Shown in pieces: positions 8,446-17,819 of a DNA stretch of 64,000 nucleotides (within the stretch, counting starts at the first letter, position 1; each line of letters opens with the position of its first letter). Both the position numbers and the translations under genes were made by a program. Below the pieces are notes generated by a model. That model was not told the origin of the DNA, did no database searches, and was given only the letters and a program-made list of their open reading frames with translations. The stretch is from Gluconacetobacter aggeris (GTDB lineage Bacteria > Pseudomonadota > Alphaproteobacteria > Acetobacterales > Acetobacteraceae), in NCBI RefSeq assembly GCF_014174395.1, contig NZ_JABEQD010000004.1, positions 62,001 through 126,000 on the forward strand, given 5' to 3'.

Positions 8446-8934
8446 ATGGCCATCAAGGATCCCAAGGTTATCGAGCATCTGAACACGCAGCTCACCAACG
8501 AGCTGACGGCGATCAACCAGTATTTCCTGCACGCCCGCACGCTGCGCCATTGGGGGGTCACCCTGCTGGGGAAGAAGGAATACGAGGAATCAATCGAAGA
8601 GATGCGCCATGCCGACTGGCTGATCGAGCGCATTCTCTATCTCGGTGGCCTGCCCAACGTGCAGCGGCTGAACACCATCCTGGTCGGCCAGAACGTCCAG
8701 GAGATCCTGGAATGCGACCTCAAGCTCGAGGAAAAGGCGCTCGACGACCTGCGTGAGGGCATCGCCTATTGCGAGAGCGTGCGGGATTACGTGTCGCGCG
8801 ACCTCCTTCTGAAGATCCTCGATAACGAGGAAGAGCATGAGGATTTCCTCGATCGTCAGTTCGACCTGATCAAGCTGGTCGGGATCGAGCGCTACATTCA
8901 ACTGAACTCGGCCCCGGCCCCCGAGCAGGACTGA
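8446..8934 (+). CDS. bfr: Bacterioferritin
   Basis: A 162-residue four-helix-bundle subunit of the 24-meric iron-storage protein. By alignment to the E. coli protein the ferroxidase ligands are present at E19, E52 and H55, then a glutamate in ECDLKLE and the pair in NEEEHEDFL; the haem-ligand methionine is M53 in EEMRHAD. It oxidises ferrous iron and stores it as a mineral core. The ATG at 8446 follows GCGGAGGCGG. A Fur-box match lies upstream, implying iron-dependent control, probably together with other iron regulators. A palindromic repeat of the dispersed family follows 14 bp after the stop and separates it from the convergent gene. Confidence 0.96.
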   Translation: MAIKDPKVIEHLNTQLTNELTAINQYFLHARTLRHWGVTLLGKKEYEESIEEMRHADWLIERILYLGGLPNVQRLNTILVGQNVQEILECDLKLEEKALDDLREGIAYCESVRDYVSRDLLLKILDNEEEHEDFLDRQFDLIKLVGIERYIQLNSAPAPEQD

Positions 8935-8947
8935 GACCCTGTCGGTC

Positions 8948-8978
8948 AATGCGCGCTGGTGGCGATCCGGCGCGCGTT
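8948..8978. repeat. Dispersed palindrome, copy 1 (after bfr)
   Basis: AATGCGCGC and GCGCGCGTT pair around TGGTGGCGATCCG. It lies in the 64-bp gap between bfr and the convergent gene ending at 8999, so it can end transcription from both sides. Core shared with the copies at 17,820, 44,055, 45,159 and 48,313. Confidence 0.75.
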
Positions 8979-8998
8979 TCCAATCAGGTTCCGAGCGT

Positions 8999-9568
8999 TC
9001 AGGACGCGGCGTGTTCCGGCTTTGTCCGGGGCCACAGGACGCGGGTCGTTCCGATATCCAGCCCGTGCCAGCGGGACATGGTCAGCAGGCAGGCGCCACC
9101 GAGAACCAGCCTTTCCTCCGCCGGCAGGTGTGGCCGCGTATAGGGGAGGTGGTATCCGGTGCTGGCCAGATACGCGCCCAGCATCTTCACCGCCGCCACG
9201 AACCGGGCATGGACCGAGGGACGGGAAATGACGCGGTGCAGCGCGGTGCCGATTTCCGGCATCCGTCCCTGCTGGGCGGCGGCCGTGGCGCGCAGGAAAC
9301 TCTGTTCGGTCGCTGTGAGCCGGGCGGTGCCGGACGTGCCGACGGCCAGTCCCGGCAGGCACAGATGCGCCATGCGGCTGAACGCGTCATGGAAGGCGAG
9401 CGCCATGGTCGCGTGAGCGGCACGCGGTCGCGCCGGGGCGGGCAGCAGGGTGGCGTGTCTGATCGTGCCTTGCCCGGTCGTCCATTGTGCGGACAGGCGC
9501 CGGAGGAGTCGGACCGTCAGTCTCTCGCTGGGGGACAGGTCGTAAAGGCGGGGCATTGCGTCAGTCAT
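8999..9568 (-). CDS. Hypothetical protein (189 aa)
   Basis: Not recognised. The product is mostly alpha-helical, rich in alanine, arginine and leucine, with no signal peptide and no membrane segment. The N-terminal part RLYDLSPSERLTVRLLRRL looks like a helical pair, and a central histidine/threonine-rich run follows. Near the C terminus is RLVLGGACLLTMSRWHGLD, a helix of moderate hydrophobicity. Codon use and third-position GC are like the neighbours, so it is a real gene rather than a shadow, but no catalytic motif stands out. Its promoter would be in the 305-bp AT-richer gap upstream. Transcription converges on bfr. Confidence 0.6.
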   Translation of the reverse strand: MTDAMPRLYDLSPSERLTVRLLRRLSAQWTTGQGTIRHATLLPAPARPRAAHATMALAFHDAFSRMAHLCLPGLAVGTSGTARLTATEQSFLRATAAAQQGRMPEIGTALHRVISRPSVHARFVAAVKMLGAYLASTGYHLPYTRPHLPAEERLVLGGACLLTMSRWHGLDIGTTRVLWPRTKPEHAAS

Positions 9569-9873
9569 GGGACACTCCCGATCGGCTGTTGCGCATCGTG
9601 CGTGGGGATGACCTTAGTTAAGAACGCCTCGCAATTGCAATAATAAACCGACTGTTTCATCATGCCGTCATGACGCGTGAGGACATGAAGGGTTTCCAGA
9701 AAACCTGTGGTTTTTTGAAGAAGAATCAATTTCATCAAGGGTAATGGACTTCTGTGCGTCCGGGGACGTCCATCACCGGCCGCCCCTATCACGCTTGCGT
9801 GAAAAGACGATGCCCCGGTTCCGTCATCCGAAATCGGGGCGCGCCATCCGTCCGTAAGCTTCTCAGGCTGGTG
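9569..9873. other. 305-bp intergenic stretch
   Basis: Clearly less GC-rich than its surroundings around 9610-9740. It should contain the promoter of the gene starting at 9568 and the end of the aminopeptidase operon transcript. A short reading frame on the minus strand covers part of it but has no ribosome site and unusual composition, so I do not call it a gene. A weak AAAACC/GGTTTT hairpin is present near 9700-9716. Confidence 0.5.
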
Positions 9874-10365
9874 TCAGTTCATCGCCTGCAGCAGGGCGTC
9901 GGCCTCCTGCTGGTGGGCGCGCAGCAGGGCCACGTTGGCCGGGTTGGGGGTGGGGGCATGGGCACCCGCCGGCGGCGGCTGGCGGATCAGGGACTCGGTG
10001 ATGCCGAACGCGCTGATCCCCAGCACGAAATCGCGGGCCGAGAAGCCGTGGGCCGACAGGATCTGGGACAGGCCCGGAACGGCGGCGGTCTGGTCGATGG
10101 TCTGGGCCAGCGACAGGGTCTGGGCATTCGGCGGGTTGATGCCGGCGGCCTGGATGGCGCGGAGAGTCGCCGTCATGCGCGGCAGGAAATCGGCGGGCAG
10201 CGGATATTGCACGGCCGTCTGCACGTCGCGCTGGAAGGCCGCGACCTCGGCCGGCGAGGGCTGGCGTGCCTGCTGGGCGGGCTGAGGCTGCGGCTGCTGG
10301 GCGAGTGCTGCGGCAGGCAGGGCGGCGGCCAGGACGGCCGCTAGGATCGTCAGTCGTGTCGTCAT
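9874..10365 (-). CDS. Exported hypothetical protein, helical
   Basis: A 163-residue protein with a cleavable signal peptide (TTRLTILAAVLAAALPAAALA, residues 2-22, broken here by the AxA site before QQPQ) followed by a Q/P-rich linker. The mature part is helical, with AFQRDVQTAVQYPLPADFL and a later LGISAFGITESLIRQ. No enzyme motif is seen. The ATG at 10365 overlaps the stop of the aminopeptidase gene by four bases (ATGA), which indicates translational coupling; the alternative ATG at 10380 would put extra residues before the signal sequence. Function unknown; the coupling suggests joint expression with the peptidase. Confidence 0.72.
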   Translation of the reverse strand: MTTRLTILAAVLAAALPAAALAQQPQPQPAQQARQPSPAEVAAFQRDVQTAVQYPLPADFLPRMTATLRAIQAAGINPPNAQTLSLAQTIDQTAAVPGLSQILSAHGFSARDFVLGISAFGITESLIRQPPPAGAHAPTPNPANVALLRAHQQEADALLQAMN

Positions 10366-11624
10366 ACTCTGTTGACCCATTCACCGTGTTTCATCAGGGG
10401 TTCGCGGGCGCCATCCTGGGTGATGGCGGTCACGTCGATTTCGGCCGAGCCGATCATCCAGTCGATATGGATGAAGCTGGTATTGGCACCTCGGGCCTCG
10501 AGCTGTTCCGGCGTCTGGCCCTCGGTCTCCACCATGCATTTCGTGTAGGCCTGCCCCAGCGCGATGTGGCTGGAGGCGTTCTCGTCGAACAGCGTGTTGC
10601 GGAACAGCACCCCGCTCTGCGAGATCGGCGAGGAATGCGGCACCAGCGCGACCTCGCCGAGGCGGCGGGCGCCGTCGTCGGTGGCCAGGATACGTTCCAG
10701 CACCGCCTGGCCCTGGGTGGCATGGGCCTCGGTGATGCGGCTGCCTTCGAAGCGCACCGCGATGCCGTCGATCAGCGTCCCCTGGTGGAACAGGGGCTTG
10801 GTGGCGCGGACGAAGCCCTCGACCCGCCGCGCATGCGGGGTGGTGAAGACTTCCTCGGTCGGGATGTTGGGATTGCACACGATGCCGTTGCGCGCGGGTT
10901 CCGACCCGCCGGCCCAGGCATGGCCGTCGGCGAGGCCCACCGTCAGGTCGGTGCCGGGGCCGGTGAAGTGCAGCGCCGCGAAGCGCCGGTCGTTCAGCCA
11001 GTCGGCGCGCCGGTGCAGGGTTTCGTTATGGGCGCTCCAGGCCGCCACCGGGTCGTCGACCGTGACGCGCGAGGCCTGGAAGATCGCGCTCCACAAAAGC
11101 TCCAGCGCCCGTTCCGGCGTCTCGTCCGGGAAGACCTGCGCCGCCCAGGCAGGGGTGGCGCAGGCGACGATGTTCCAGTTCACGGCGAAACTGGTGATCA
11201 GTTCCATCGCCGGGCGGCCGGCCAGCGACGCGGCCTTGTTGGCGCGCGCGACATGGTCGGGATTTTCCTGGCTCAGCAGCACGGGATTGCCGCCGGTAAT
11301 GGCCATGCGCGCCGCACCCTGGCGATAGGCATTGGCCATGCCGTCATGCAGCCAGTTCGGCGCGATGTCGAATGCCGCGTCGGGCGCATGATGGAAGCGC
11401 GCCAGCGTGACCGCGTCGTCCGTATAGAACGGGGTCACGAGCGACGCGCCGGCCCGATAGGCATGTTCGGCGATCTTGCGTACCAGCGGCACGGCGTCGA
11501 GCGGCGCCGTGATCAGCACCTGCTGGCCCGGCGCGACGTTCAGCCCGATGCGAACCGCGACTTCGCCCAGCCGGTCCAGAAGCCTGTCATGGGACAACCC
11601 GTCAGGGGACGATGAGGATGTCAT
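10362..11624 (-). CDS. M29-family metal-dependent aminopeptidase
   Basis: A 420-residue protein of peptidase family M29 (AmpS/aminopeptidase T type), cytosolic dimers with a two-metal site that remove N-terminal residues. Likely metal ligands are visible in IPTEEVFTTPH, in GEVALVPHSSPIS, in ASSHIALGQAY and in HIDWMIGS, the same order as in the family. Length fits the usual 400-420. The ATG at 11624 is the first of the operon; a downstream exported protein is coupled by a 4-bp overlap. The gene is separated from the divergent Rieske gene by about 100 bp, room for two promoters. Confidence 0.9.
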   Translation of the reverse strand: MTSSSSPDGLSHDRLLDRLGEVAVRIGLNVAPGQQVLITAPLDAVPLVRKIAEHAYRAGASLVTPFYTDDAVTLARFHHAPDAAFDIAPNWLHDGMANAYRQGAARMAITGGNPVLLSQENPDHVARANKAASLAGRPAMELITSFAVNWNIVACATPAWAAQVFPDETPERALELLWSAIFQASRVTVDDPVAAWSAHNETLHRRADWLNDRRFAALHFTGPGTDLTVGLADGHAWAGGSEPARNGIVCNPNIPTEEVFTTPHARRVEGFVRATKPLFHQGTLIDGIAVRFEGSRITEAHATQGQAVLERILATDDGARRLGEVALVPHSSPISQSGVLFRNTLFDENASSHIALGQAYTKCMVETEGQTPEQLEARGANTSFIHIDWMIGSAEIDVTAITQDGAREPLMKHGEWVNRV

Positions 11625-11722
11625 TGAAACCGGATATCCTGCTCATAGTGATCCGCGAACCCTAGCCTGATCGCTCCGGACCGGATAGGCAACCGCCCCG
11701 GAAGGATCGGAGCGGGACACAA

Positions 11723-12088
11723 ATGGACGAGGATTGCGGCCGAAGCATGGAGGGCTGGGTGCTTCTGTGCGAAATGGAGGCGGCCCGCGGGGGCCCGCAC
11801 CGGGTGGTTCTGGACGGCACGGGGCTGGTGGCGTGGCTGGCGGCGGACGGCAGGCCGCGCGTGTTCGCCGATCGCTGCCCCCATCGCGATGCAAGGCTGT
11901 CGGCTGGATATGTCGAGGATGGGCGCCTGATCTGCCCGTTCCATCTCTGGGCCTTCGACGAATCGGGCCATTATGTCGGCCCCGATGGCGTGGCCGACCC
12001 GGAATGCGCGGTGGCGCGCTATCCCGCCCGCGCGCAGGATGGCGGGATCTGGGTCAGGGACGTTCCCGCTCCAGCCACGTCCGGATGA
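11723..12088 (+). CDS. Rieske 2Fe-2S domain protein
   Basis: A 121-residue single-domain ferredoxin. The cluster ligands are C52 and H54 in DRCPHRDA and C71 and H74 in ICPFHLW, spaced as in Rieske-type ferredoxins and the N-terminal domains of ring-hydroxylating oxygenases. There is no oxygenase domain, signal or membrane anchor, so it should be a soluble electron carrier or a stand-alone sensor-like domain. No partner enzyme is adjacent. Its last 35 bp overlap the end of the convergent DUF4186 gene, a compact arrangement that leaves no room for a terminator. Confidence 0.85.
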   Translation: MDEDCGRSMEGWVLLCEMEAARGGPHRVVLDGTGLVAWLAADGRPRVFADRCPHRDARLSAGYVEDGRLICPFHLWAFDESGHYVGPDGVADPECAVARYPARAQDGGIWVRDVPAPATSG

Positions 12089-12449
12089 CCGTCAGGACGT
12101 AGGCGCGGCCGGTCGAATCCAGTGCCTGCCCCTTGGCGAATCCATGCCATTTCTCCAGGCAGCCTCGGCAGCAGGTGGCGGTGGCGTGCTGGGCTACGAA
12201 GACCGGGTGGCCGCGCCAGGGCGTCTGGCGGCCGTCGCGCGCGGGTTTGGCCGGGGCGAGGCGGCGGGCGATGAAATCCGCCGCATGTTCCATGATCGTG
12301 GGCAGGCCCCTATCGTCCAGATAGGCGCGATCCTTCGCATCCAGATGGAAGCGCGCGCGGAAGGCCGAGCGGGCCAGCGCCTGCCACAGCGCGTCGGGAA
12401 TGGGCGGGGGCGGGCTGTCGTCGGCCCCTGTGTCCCCCGGCCCGGTCAT
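12054..12449 (-). CDS. DUF4186-domain protein
   Basis: A 131-residue protein of the DUF4186 family. Conserved blocks are SAFRARFHLDAKDRAYL, the block around GRQTPWRGHPVF and QHATATCCRGCLEKWHG, in which three cysteines and two histidines are close enough to bind a metal. No function is established for the family. The ATG at 12449 overlaps the tyrS stop by one base (TGATG), so it is co-transcribed and probably translationally coupled to tyrosyl-tRNA synthetase. The first 15 residues are acidic and proline-rich and probably disordered. Confidence 0.85.
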   Translation of the reverse strand: MTGPGDTGADDSPPPPIPDALWQALARSAFRARFHLDAKDRAYLDDRGLPTIMEHAADFIARRLAPAKPARDGRQTPWRGHPVFVAQHATATCCRGCLEKWHGFAKGQALDSTGRAYVLTVIRTWLERERP

Positions 12450-13690
12450 CAGGCCGGCCGCACCAGCAGATGATGCTTGCGCCCCGATGACAGCTTGATC
12501 GCGCCGTCCACCAGGTCCGCCGGGGTGACCATGAGGGATTCGTCCTGAATTGCGACATCGTTGATTCGCGCGCCGCCGCCACGGATCAGGCGCCGTGCCT
12601 CGCCATTGCTGGCGGCCATGCCGCTTTCGGCGAACAGGCGGAAGGCGGGGATGCCGGCGGCCAGCAGGTCGGCCGGGATCGTCGTCGCGGGCAGGGCGGC
12701 GGGGGATTCGCCGTCCTCGAACGTGCGGCGCGCGGTTTCGGCGGCTTCCTCGGCGGCGGCCCGGCCATGGCACAGGGCGGTGACCTCGGTCGCCAGGATC
12801 TTCTTGGCTTCGTTGATCTCGGCACCGCCCAGCGCGGCCAGGCGGTCGCACTCTTCCAGCGGCAGGTCGGTGAACAGGCGCAGGAAGCGGCCGACATCGG
12901 CATCTTCCACATTGCGCCAGAACTGCCAGTATTCGAACACCGGCAGCCGCGCCGCCGACAGCCAGACCGCGCCGCGCGCCGACTTGCCCATCTTGGCGCC
13001 CGAGGCGGTGGTGAGCAGCGGCGTCGTCAGGCCGAACACCTGCTTCTGGTCGGTGCGGCGGACCAGGTCGATGCCCGAGACGATGTTCCCCCACTGGTCG
13101 GAGCCGCCCATCTGCAGCGTCACGCCCATCGTGCGGTTCAGTTCGCGGAAATCGTAGGATTGCAGGATGGAGTAGTTGAACTCCAGGAAGGTCAGCCCCT
13201 GTTCGCGCTCCAGGCGCGAGCGCACCGAATCGAAGGCCAGCATGCGGTTGACCGAGAAATGCACCCCGACATCGCGCAGCAGGTCGATATAGGACAGCCG
13301 GTCCAGCCAGTCCGCATTGTTCGCCAGCCGGGTGCCGGTGTCGCCTTCGAAGGTCAGGAACTGGCGCAGGCAGCCTTCGATCCCGCGCAGGTTGGCGGCG
13401 ATCGTCTCGCCGGTCATCAACTGGCGGGCTTCCTCACGGAAGGAGGGGTCACCGATCCGCGCGGTGCCGCCGCCCATCAGGGCCACCGGCCTGTGCCCGT
13501 GCTTCTGCAACAGGCGCAGCATCATGATCTGGATCAGGCTGCCGACATGCAGGCTGTCGGCCGTGGGGTCGAAGCCGATATAGCCGGCCACCGGGCCGGC
13601 CATGAGGGCGGCGTCCAGTCCATCGATGTCGGTGCACTGGAAGATGAAGCCGCGGGCCTCGGCTTCCTGGAGGAATTCGCTTTTCGGCAT
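12449..13690 (-). CDS. tyrS: Tyrosyl-tRNA synthetase
   Basis: A 413-residue class I aminoacyl-tRNA synthetase of TyrRS type. The ATP-binding HIGH-type signature appears as LHVGSLIQ after the conserved FDPTADS, and the KMSKS loop as [12 protein letters not shown]. The tyrosine pocket [11 protein letters not shown] is intact. The C terminus carries an S4-type RNA-binding domain ([19 protein letters not shown]). It charges tRNA-Tyr in the cytoplasm. DUF4186 is coupled downstream. The start ATG at 13690 gives the standard N terminus; about 150 bp upstream separate it from the hydrolase gene end. Confidence 0.96.
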   Translation of the reverse strand: MPKSEFLQEAEARGFIFQCTDIDGLDAALMAGPVAGYIGFDPTADSLHVGSLIQIMMLRLLQKHGHRPVALMGGGTARIGDPSFREEARQLMTGETIAANLRGIEGCLRQFLTFEGDTGTRLANNADWLDRLSYIDLLRDVGVHFSVNRMLAFDSVRSRLEREQGLTFLEFNYSILQSYDFRELNRTMGVTLQMGGSDQWGNIVSGIDLVRRTDQKQVFGLTTPLLTTASGAKMGKSARGAVWLSAARLPVFEYWQFWRNVEDADVGRFLRLFTDLPLEECDRLAALGGAEINEAKKILATEVTALCHGRAAAEEAAETARRTFEDGESPAALPATTIPADLLAAGIPAFRLFAESGMAASNGEARRLIRGGGARINDVAIQDESLMVTPADLVDGAIKLSSGRKHHLLVRPA

Positions 13691-13798
13691 GGTCGGGTCA
13701 CTCTGGTCTCGTGGCGGCCCGGCCGGATGAAAGGGTGCCGGACAGGGAGCGGCGATGCTCTAGCATGCCCGCCCGGCGACATGAACCCGTCGTGAACC

Positions 13799-13835
13799 TG
13801 CCGGTGCGCCGGGCACTACGCCCGGCGCACCGGCA
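13799..13835 (-). terminator. Long GC hairpin after the alpha/beta hydrolase gene
   Basis: TGCCGGTGCGCCGGGC and GCCCGGCGCACCGGCA pair perfectly over 16 bp around ACTAC. It starts 8 bp after the stop of the minus-strand gene at 13844. No T-run follows, as is common in this genome. Confidence 0.75.
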
Positions 13836-13843
13836 ATTGAGGA

Positions 13844-14509
13844 TCAGTCGGCGGCCAGGGCCAGCGCGCCGCGCGTCATGATGGTGCCCACATGGTCTTC
13901 CAGGGCTTCGGCCACCTGGTCGGCATGGTTGGCGAAGACATGGTCGGCGCCGGCGAAGATGCGATAATCCACCGAAACGCCCTTCTGGGTGTTCAGCTTG
14001 TCGACCAGCTTGCGGATGGCGGGTTCGGGAACCAGCTCGTCGGAATCGCCGGCAATCATCAGCCCGCCGCAGGGACAGGGGGCGAGGAAGCCGAAATCGT
14101 AATGGTTGGCCGGAGGGGCCACGCTGATCCATCCGGTGATTTCCGGCCGGCGCATCAGAAGCTGCATGCCGACGAAGGCGCCGAACGAATAGCCGGCGAT
14201 CCACAGCCCGCCGGCGTTCGGGTTGACCATCTGCATCCAGTCCAGCGCCGCAGCGGCGTCCGAAATTTCGCCGATGCCGCCGTCATAGCGCCCCTGCGAA
14301 CGGCCGACCCCACGCGAATTATATCGCATGACCGAGAAACCCATCTTCTCGAACGAGCGATACATCGCATAGGTGATGCGATTGTTCATGGTGCCGCCAT
14401 GCAGCGGGTGCGGATGAAGGACCAGGGCGAGCGGCGCATTCGGCTCGCTTGAATGGTGATAACGTCCCTCAAGGCGGCCGTCGGGGCCGGCGAACATGAC
14501 CTCAGGCAT
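13844..14509 (-). CDS. Alpha/beta hydrolase of the dienelactone hydrolase-like group
   Basis: A 221-residue single-domain alpha/beta hydrolase. The nucleophile elbow is GYSFGA with S108, the acid is in AGDSDELVP and the histidine in GADHVF near residue 190. The segment LHPHPLHGGTMNN (31-43) is the signature of the small conserved group often labelled alpha/beta superfamily hydrolase COG2945, whose substrate is not established. No signal peptide, so cytosolic. The ATG at 14509 is the only reasonable start. Monocistronic: a strong hairpin follows it and a 600-bp gap lies upstream. Confidence 0.85.
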   Translation of the reverse strand: MPEVMFAGPDGRLEGRYHHSSEPNAPLALVLHPHPLHGGTMNNRITYAMYRSFEKMGFSVMRYNSRGVGRSQGRYDGGIGEISDAAAALDWMQMVNPNAGGLWIAGYSFGAFVGMQLLMRRPEITGWISVAPPANHYDFGFLAPCPCGGLMIAGDSDELVPEPAIRKLVDKLNTQKGVSVDYRIFAGADHVFANHADQVAEALEDHVGTIMTRGALALAAD

Positions 14510-15118
14510 TCGTATCCCGCAATATGCTTCCCGCGCTCCCAGGCATGGCGTCGGGATCGTTACTGTGGCGGCCGGTGGACGACGATGCCCCGTCGCCTGC
14601 CGGCGGATATGATAAGGGCGGCTGAACTTCGCCCTGGACAGATGGGCGCGCGGCCCTTGCGATTCACGCTTGCTTCCTGGTCATACCGACAGCGCCGATC
14701 CGATCGGACGGGAGCACGCCGACATTGCATCATCGTTAGAGTGACGCAACGCGGGGGCAGCGCGAAATGCCGGTTTGTCAGGCGTGGATTGCATTTCCGG
14801 CAGTCATGGACCCCTTGGAGGGCCAGCTTCCGGCAGGCCGGTTGACTTCCTCCCTGGTGTGGCCATAGTCCAACATCCCTTCATTGCATCAGGGCGGCAG
14901 CCACCGTCCATGACATCCGCGCGGACGCTGCTGTTCGCCCGGCATTGACAATACTCATCGCGCTTTCGGCGGTTCATGGGCCGACCGCCTTGCTGTGGGG
15001 ATGTATATAGCGATCCGGAATCACCAATTGCCACATAATTCGTGTTTACACTGGCAGGCGGGCGCCGCGACCGTCCGGTCGCGGGACAGGCGGGCAGCGG
15101 GGGCGGGGAGAAAGCGGC
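14510..15118. other. 609-bp stretch without a gene I can support
   Basis: Lies between two divergently transcribed genes, so it should carry both promoters. TATATA near 15004 could be part of a promoter for the cysteine desulfurase operon. Several frames are open but none has a ribosome site plus a recognisable protein; the plus-strand frame to 14845 and the minus-strand frame to 14804 look like random high-GC openings. A decayed gene is possible. Confidence 0.45.
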
Positions 15119-16279
15119 ATGGATCGTGACGGGATCTATCGTGACTGGATCTATTTCGATGCCAACGCCACGGAGCCGGCACGGCCGGCGGCGCTGGAGG
15201 CCCTGGCGCGCGCGGCTGCGGCGACCGGCAATCCGTCATCGGTGCATCGGGCGGGACGGCAGGCCCGCGCGGTGCTCGAATCGGCGCGGGAGCGGCTGGC
15301 GGCCCTGTTCGGCGCCGGGGCCGGCAATTGCGTCATGACCTCCGGCGGGACGGAGGCCAATCTGCTGGCCGTCGCCGGATTGGGCGCCGGGCGGCGCGTG
15401 CTGGCCTCTGCCGTGGAGCATGACGCGGTGCGCGCGGCCGCCACGGCGGAGAGCATTGCGGTCGATGGTGACGGTGTCGTCCGGCTGGATGTGATGGAGC
15501 GGATGCTGGCCGAGGGGGATGGCCGGCCGGCGCTGGTCTGCCTGATGCTGGCGAATAACGAGGTCGGGACGATCCAGCCGGTGGCCGAGGCCGCGCGGAT
15601 CTGCCGCCTGCATGGCGCGCTGCTGCATGTCGATGCCGTGCAGGCGGCGGGGCGGATCGCGGTCGATCTGCGCGCCCTGGGGGCCGACAGCATGGCGGTG
15701 TCGGGGCACAAATTCGGCGGGGTGAAGGGGGCGGGGGCGCTGCTGCTGGCCGGCGAGGCGACGCGGACGCTGCCGCCGGTCATGGCGGGCGGCGGGCAGG
15801 AAATGGGCCGGCGCGGCGGTACGCCCGCCCTGCCGGCGATTGCCGCGATGGCCGAGGCGGCGCGTGAAGCTGTTGGGGCATTGCCGGCCGAAGGTGCCGC
15901 ATCGGCGATGGCGGGCTGGCGCGATGCGATTGACGAAGCGGCGGTGGCGGTGGGGGCTGTGGTCTGCGGTGGCGCGGCGCGGCGCCTGCCCAATACCACC
16001 TGTCTGGCACTGCCGGGGCGGGCTGCCCAGACCCAGCTTATTGCGCTGGACCTCGCGGGGTTCGGCGTGTCCGCCGGGTCGGCCTGTTCGTCGGGCAAGG
16101 TCGCGCGGTCGCATGTGCTGGAGGCGATGGGGCTGGGGCCGTTGGCGGGCGAGGCGATCCGGGTCTCGCTGCCCTGGACGGCGCGGGAGGAAGAGGTGAT
16201 GCGGTTCATCGATGCCTATCGCACGATGGCGACGCGGCTGCCCGCGCGTCGCGCGACGCTGGAGGAGGCCGGGGCATGA
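15119..16279 (+). CDS. Cysteine desulfurase family protein (first of two)
   Basis: A 386-residue PLP enzyme of the NifS/IscS class V aminotransferase fold. The PLP lysine is K198 after H197 in SGHKFGG, and the persulfide-forming cysteine is C323 in the flexible loop SAGSACSSGK. Family features YFDANAT, NPSSVHRAG and ANNEVG are present. It removes sulfur from cysteine as a protein-bound persulfide. The ATG at 15119 has GGGGAG 8 bp upstream. It overlaps the second cysteine desulfurase by four bases, so the two are coupled. The active-site loop is shorter than in IscS of E. coli, and the two paralogues share only general motifs. Confidence 0.9.
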   Translation: MDRDGIYRDWIYFDANATEPARPAALEALARAAAATGNPSSVHRAGRQARAVLESARERLAALFGAGAGNCVMTSGGTEANLLAVAGLGAGRRVLASAVEHDAVRAAATAESIAVDGDGVVRLDVMERMLAEGDGRPALVCLMLANNEVGTIQPVAEAARICRLHGALLHVDAVQAAGRIAVDLRALGADSMAVSGHKFGGVKGAGALLLAGEATRTLPPVMAGGGQEMGRRGGTPALPAIAAMAEAAREAVGALPAEGAASAMAGWRDAIDEAAVAVGAVVCGGAARRLPNTTCLALPGRAAQTQLIALDLAGFGVSAGSACSSGKVARSHVLEAMGLGPLAGEAIRVSLPWTAREEEVMRFIDAYRTMATRLPARRATLEEAGA

Positions 16280-17517
16280 CACGGGATCTCTCTGACGCGG
16301 ATATGCGTCCGCTCTATCTGGACTATCAGGCCACGACGCCTTGCGACCCGGCGGTGGTGGCGGCGATGATGCCATGGTTCGCCGAGGAATTCGGCAATCC
16401 GCACAGCGTGGACCACGCGATGGGCCGGCAGGCGCGCGATGCGGTCGAGGTGGCGCGGGCGGAGGTCGCGGCGCTGCTCGGGGCCGATGTGCGGGAAATC
16501 GTGTTCACCTCCGGCGCCACCGAGGCCAACAACATCGCCATCAAGGGCGCGGTGCGCCATCTGGCGGCGCGGGGCGATACCAGGCGGCGCGTCATCACCG
16601 TGGCGACCGAGCATAAATGCGTGCTGGAATCGGTGCGTGACCTGGCGGCGGAAGGGTTCGAGCCGGTGATCCTGCCGGTTAGGGCCGATGGACGGCTGGA
16701 CCCGGCGGTGCTGCGCGCGGCGCTGGCGGTGCCGACCTTGCTGGTCAGCATCATGGCGGCGAACAACGAGACCGGCGTGTTGCACGACATGGCCGCCCTG
16801 GTGCCGGAGGTGCGTGCGGCGGGCGCGCTGCTGCATAGCGACCTGGCCCAGGCGGCGGGCAAGGTGGCGGTGGATGTGCGGGCGATGGATCTCGACCTGG
16901 CATCGGTCTCCGCGCACAAATTATATGGGCCGAAGGGCGTGGGGGCACTGTATGTCCGCCGGCGGCCGCGCGTGCGGCTGGCGCCGCTGTTCTCGGGCGG
17001 CGGGCAGGAGCGGGGACTGCGCTCCGGCACGCTGGCGACGCCGTTGCTGGTCGGGTTCGGTGTCGCCTGCCGCATCGCACGGGAGGTGCGGGTGGAAGAG
17101 GCGCGGCGGATGGCGGCGCTGCGCGACGGTTTTCTGGACCGCATGATGGCGGCCATCCCGGGCCTTGCGGTCAACGGCTCCATGACGCATCGGCTGCCGG
17201 CCAACCTCAACCTGCGTCTCCCCGACGTGCGGGCGCTGGACGTGATCGCGCGGGCACCAGACCTGTGCGTCTCGACCGGATCGGCCTGTTCTTCGGCCGA
17301 ACTGGTACCCTCCTATGTGCTGAGCGCGATGGGGCTGGATGCGGGCGCGGCCGCGCGGAGCTTGCGTCTGGCAGTGGGACGCTATACCTCAGCCGCCGAT
17401 ATGGATCGCGCGGCGGCGATCCTGTGCCGGGCGGTGGCGGATGCGCGCGCGGCGGGGAACGCCGCCGCGCGCGCCGCTGATGATGACACGGCCAGGATAG
17501 CAGAATGCCGCATATGA
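16276..17517 (+). CDS. Cysteine desulfurase, IscS-like (second of two)
   Basis: A 413-residue PLP enzyme. [13 protein letters not shown] opens the protein as in Isc[11 protein letters not shown] and [11 protein letters not shown] follow, the PLP lysine is K215 in [10 protein letters not shown] and the catalytic cysteine C338 in STGSACSS. The ATG at 16276 overlaps the previous stop (ATGA) and its own stop lies inside the start of the ferredoxin gene, so the three are one operon. No IscU, IscA or HscAB gene is adjacent, so sulfur could go to cluster assembly encoded elsewhere or to tRNA thiolation by MnmA just downstream (inference). Confidence 0.92.
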   Translation: MTRDLSDADMRPLYLDYQATTPCDPAVVAAMMPWFAEEFGNPHSVDHAMGRQARDAVEVARAEVAALLGADVREIVFTSGATEANNIAIKGAVRHLAARGDTRRRVITVATEHKCVLESVRDLAAEGFEPVILPVRADGRLDPAVLRAALAVPTLLVSIMAANNETGVLHDMAALVPEVRAAGALLHSDLAQAAGKVAVDVRAMDLDLASVSAHKLYGPKGVGALYVRRRPRVRLAPLFSGGGQERGLRSGTLATPLLVGFGVACRIAREVRVEEARRMAALRDGFLDRMMAAIPGLAVNGSMTHRLPANLNLRLPDVRALDVIARAPDLCVSTGSACSSAELVPSYVLSAMGLDAGAAARSLRLAVGRYTSAADMDRAAAILCRAVADARAAGNAAARAADDDTARIAECRI

Positions 17518-17819
17518 TTTTCATCGAGCATGACGGAACCCGTCGCGAGGTCGACGCCCCGGTCGGCCTGTCGGTGCTTGAGATCGCCCACAAGCATGGC
17601 GTCGATCTGGAAGGCGCGTGCGAGGGATCGCTGGCCTGCGCCACCTGCCATGTCGTGGTCGACCCCGAATGGGCGCCGAAGCTGGCCGAGCCGACCGAGG
17701 ACGAGGAAGACATGCTGGATCTGGCCTTCGGGCTGGAAAAGACCTCGCGCCTGGGCTGCCAGATCGTGATGACCGACGCGTTGGATGGGCTGGTCGTGCG
17801 TCTCCCTCGCACAGCCTGA
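17505..17819 (+). CDS. fdx: 2Fe-2S ferredoxin, ISC/adrenodoxin type
   Basis: A 104-residue ferredoxin with cluster ligands C39, C45, C48 and C85 (C-x5-C-x2-C, then a distant cysteine in RLGCQIV), the adrenodoxin/Isc pattern. It should donate electrons in Fe-S cluster assembly. The start ATG at 17505 overlaps the last 13 bases of the cysteine desulfurase gene; a second ATG at 17514 would remove three residues. Gene order desulfurase-ferredoxin supports an Isc-type role. It ends right at a long palindromic repeat that probably terminates or attenuates the operon before mnmA. Confidence 0.93.
   Translation: MPHMIFIEHDGTRREVDAPVGLSVLEIAHKHGVDLEGACEGSLACATCHVVVDPEWAPKLAEPTEDEEDMLDLAFGLEKTSRLGCQIVMTDALDGLVVRLPRTA

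Noticed and set aside
9565-9735. Minus-strand short frame in the gap before the 189-aa gene
   Set aside because: It has no ribosome site and overlaps the start of the next gene; composition looks non-coding.
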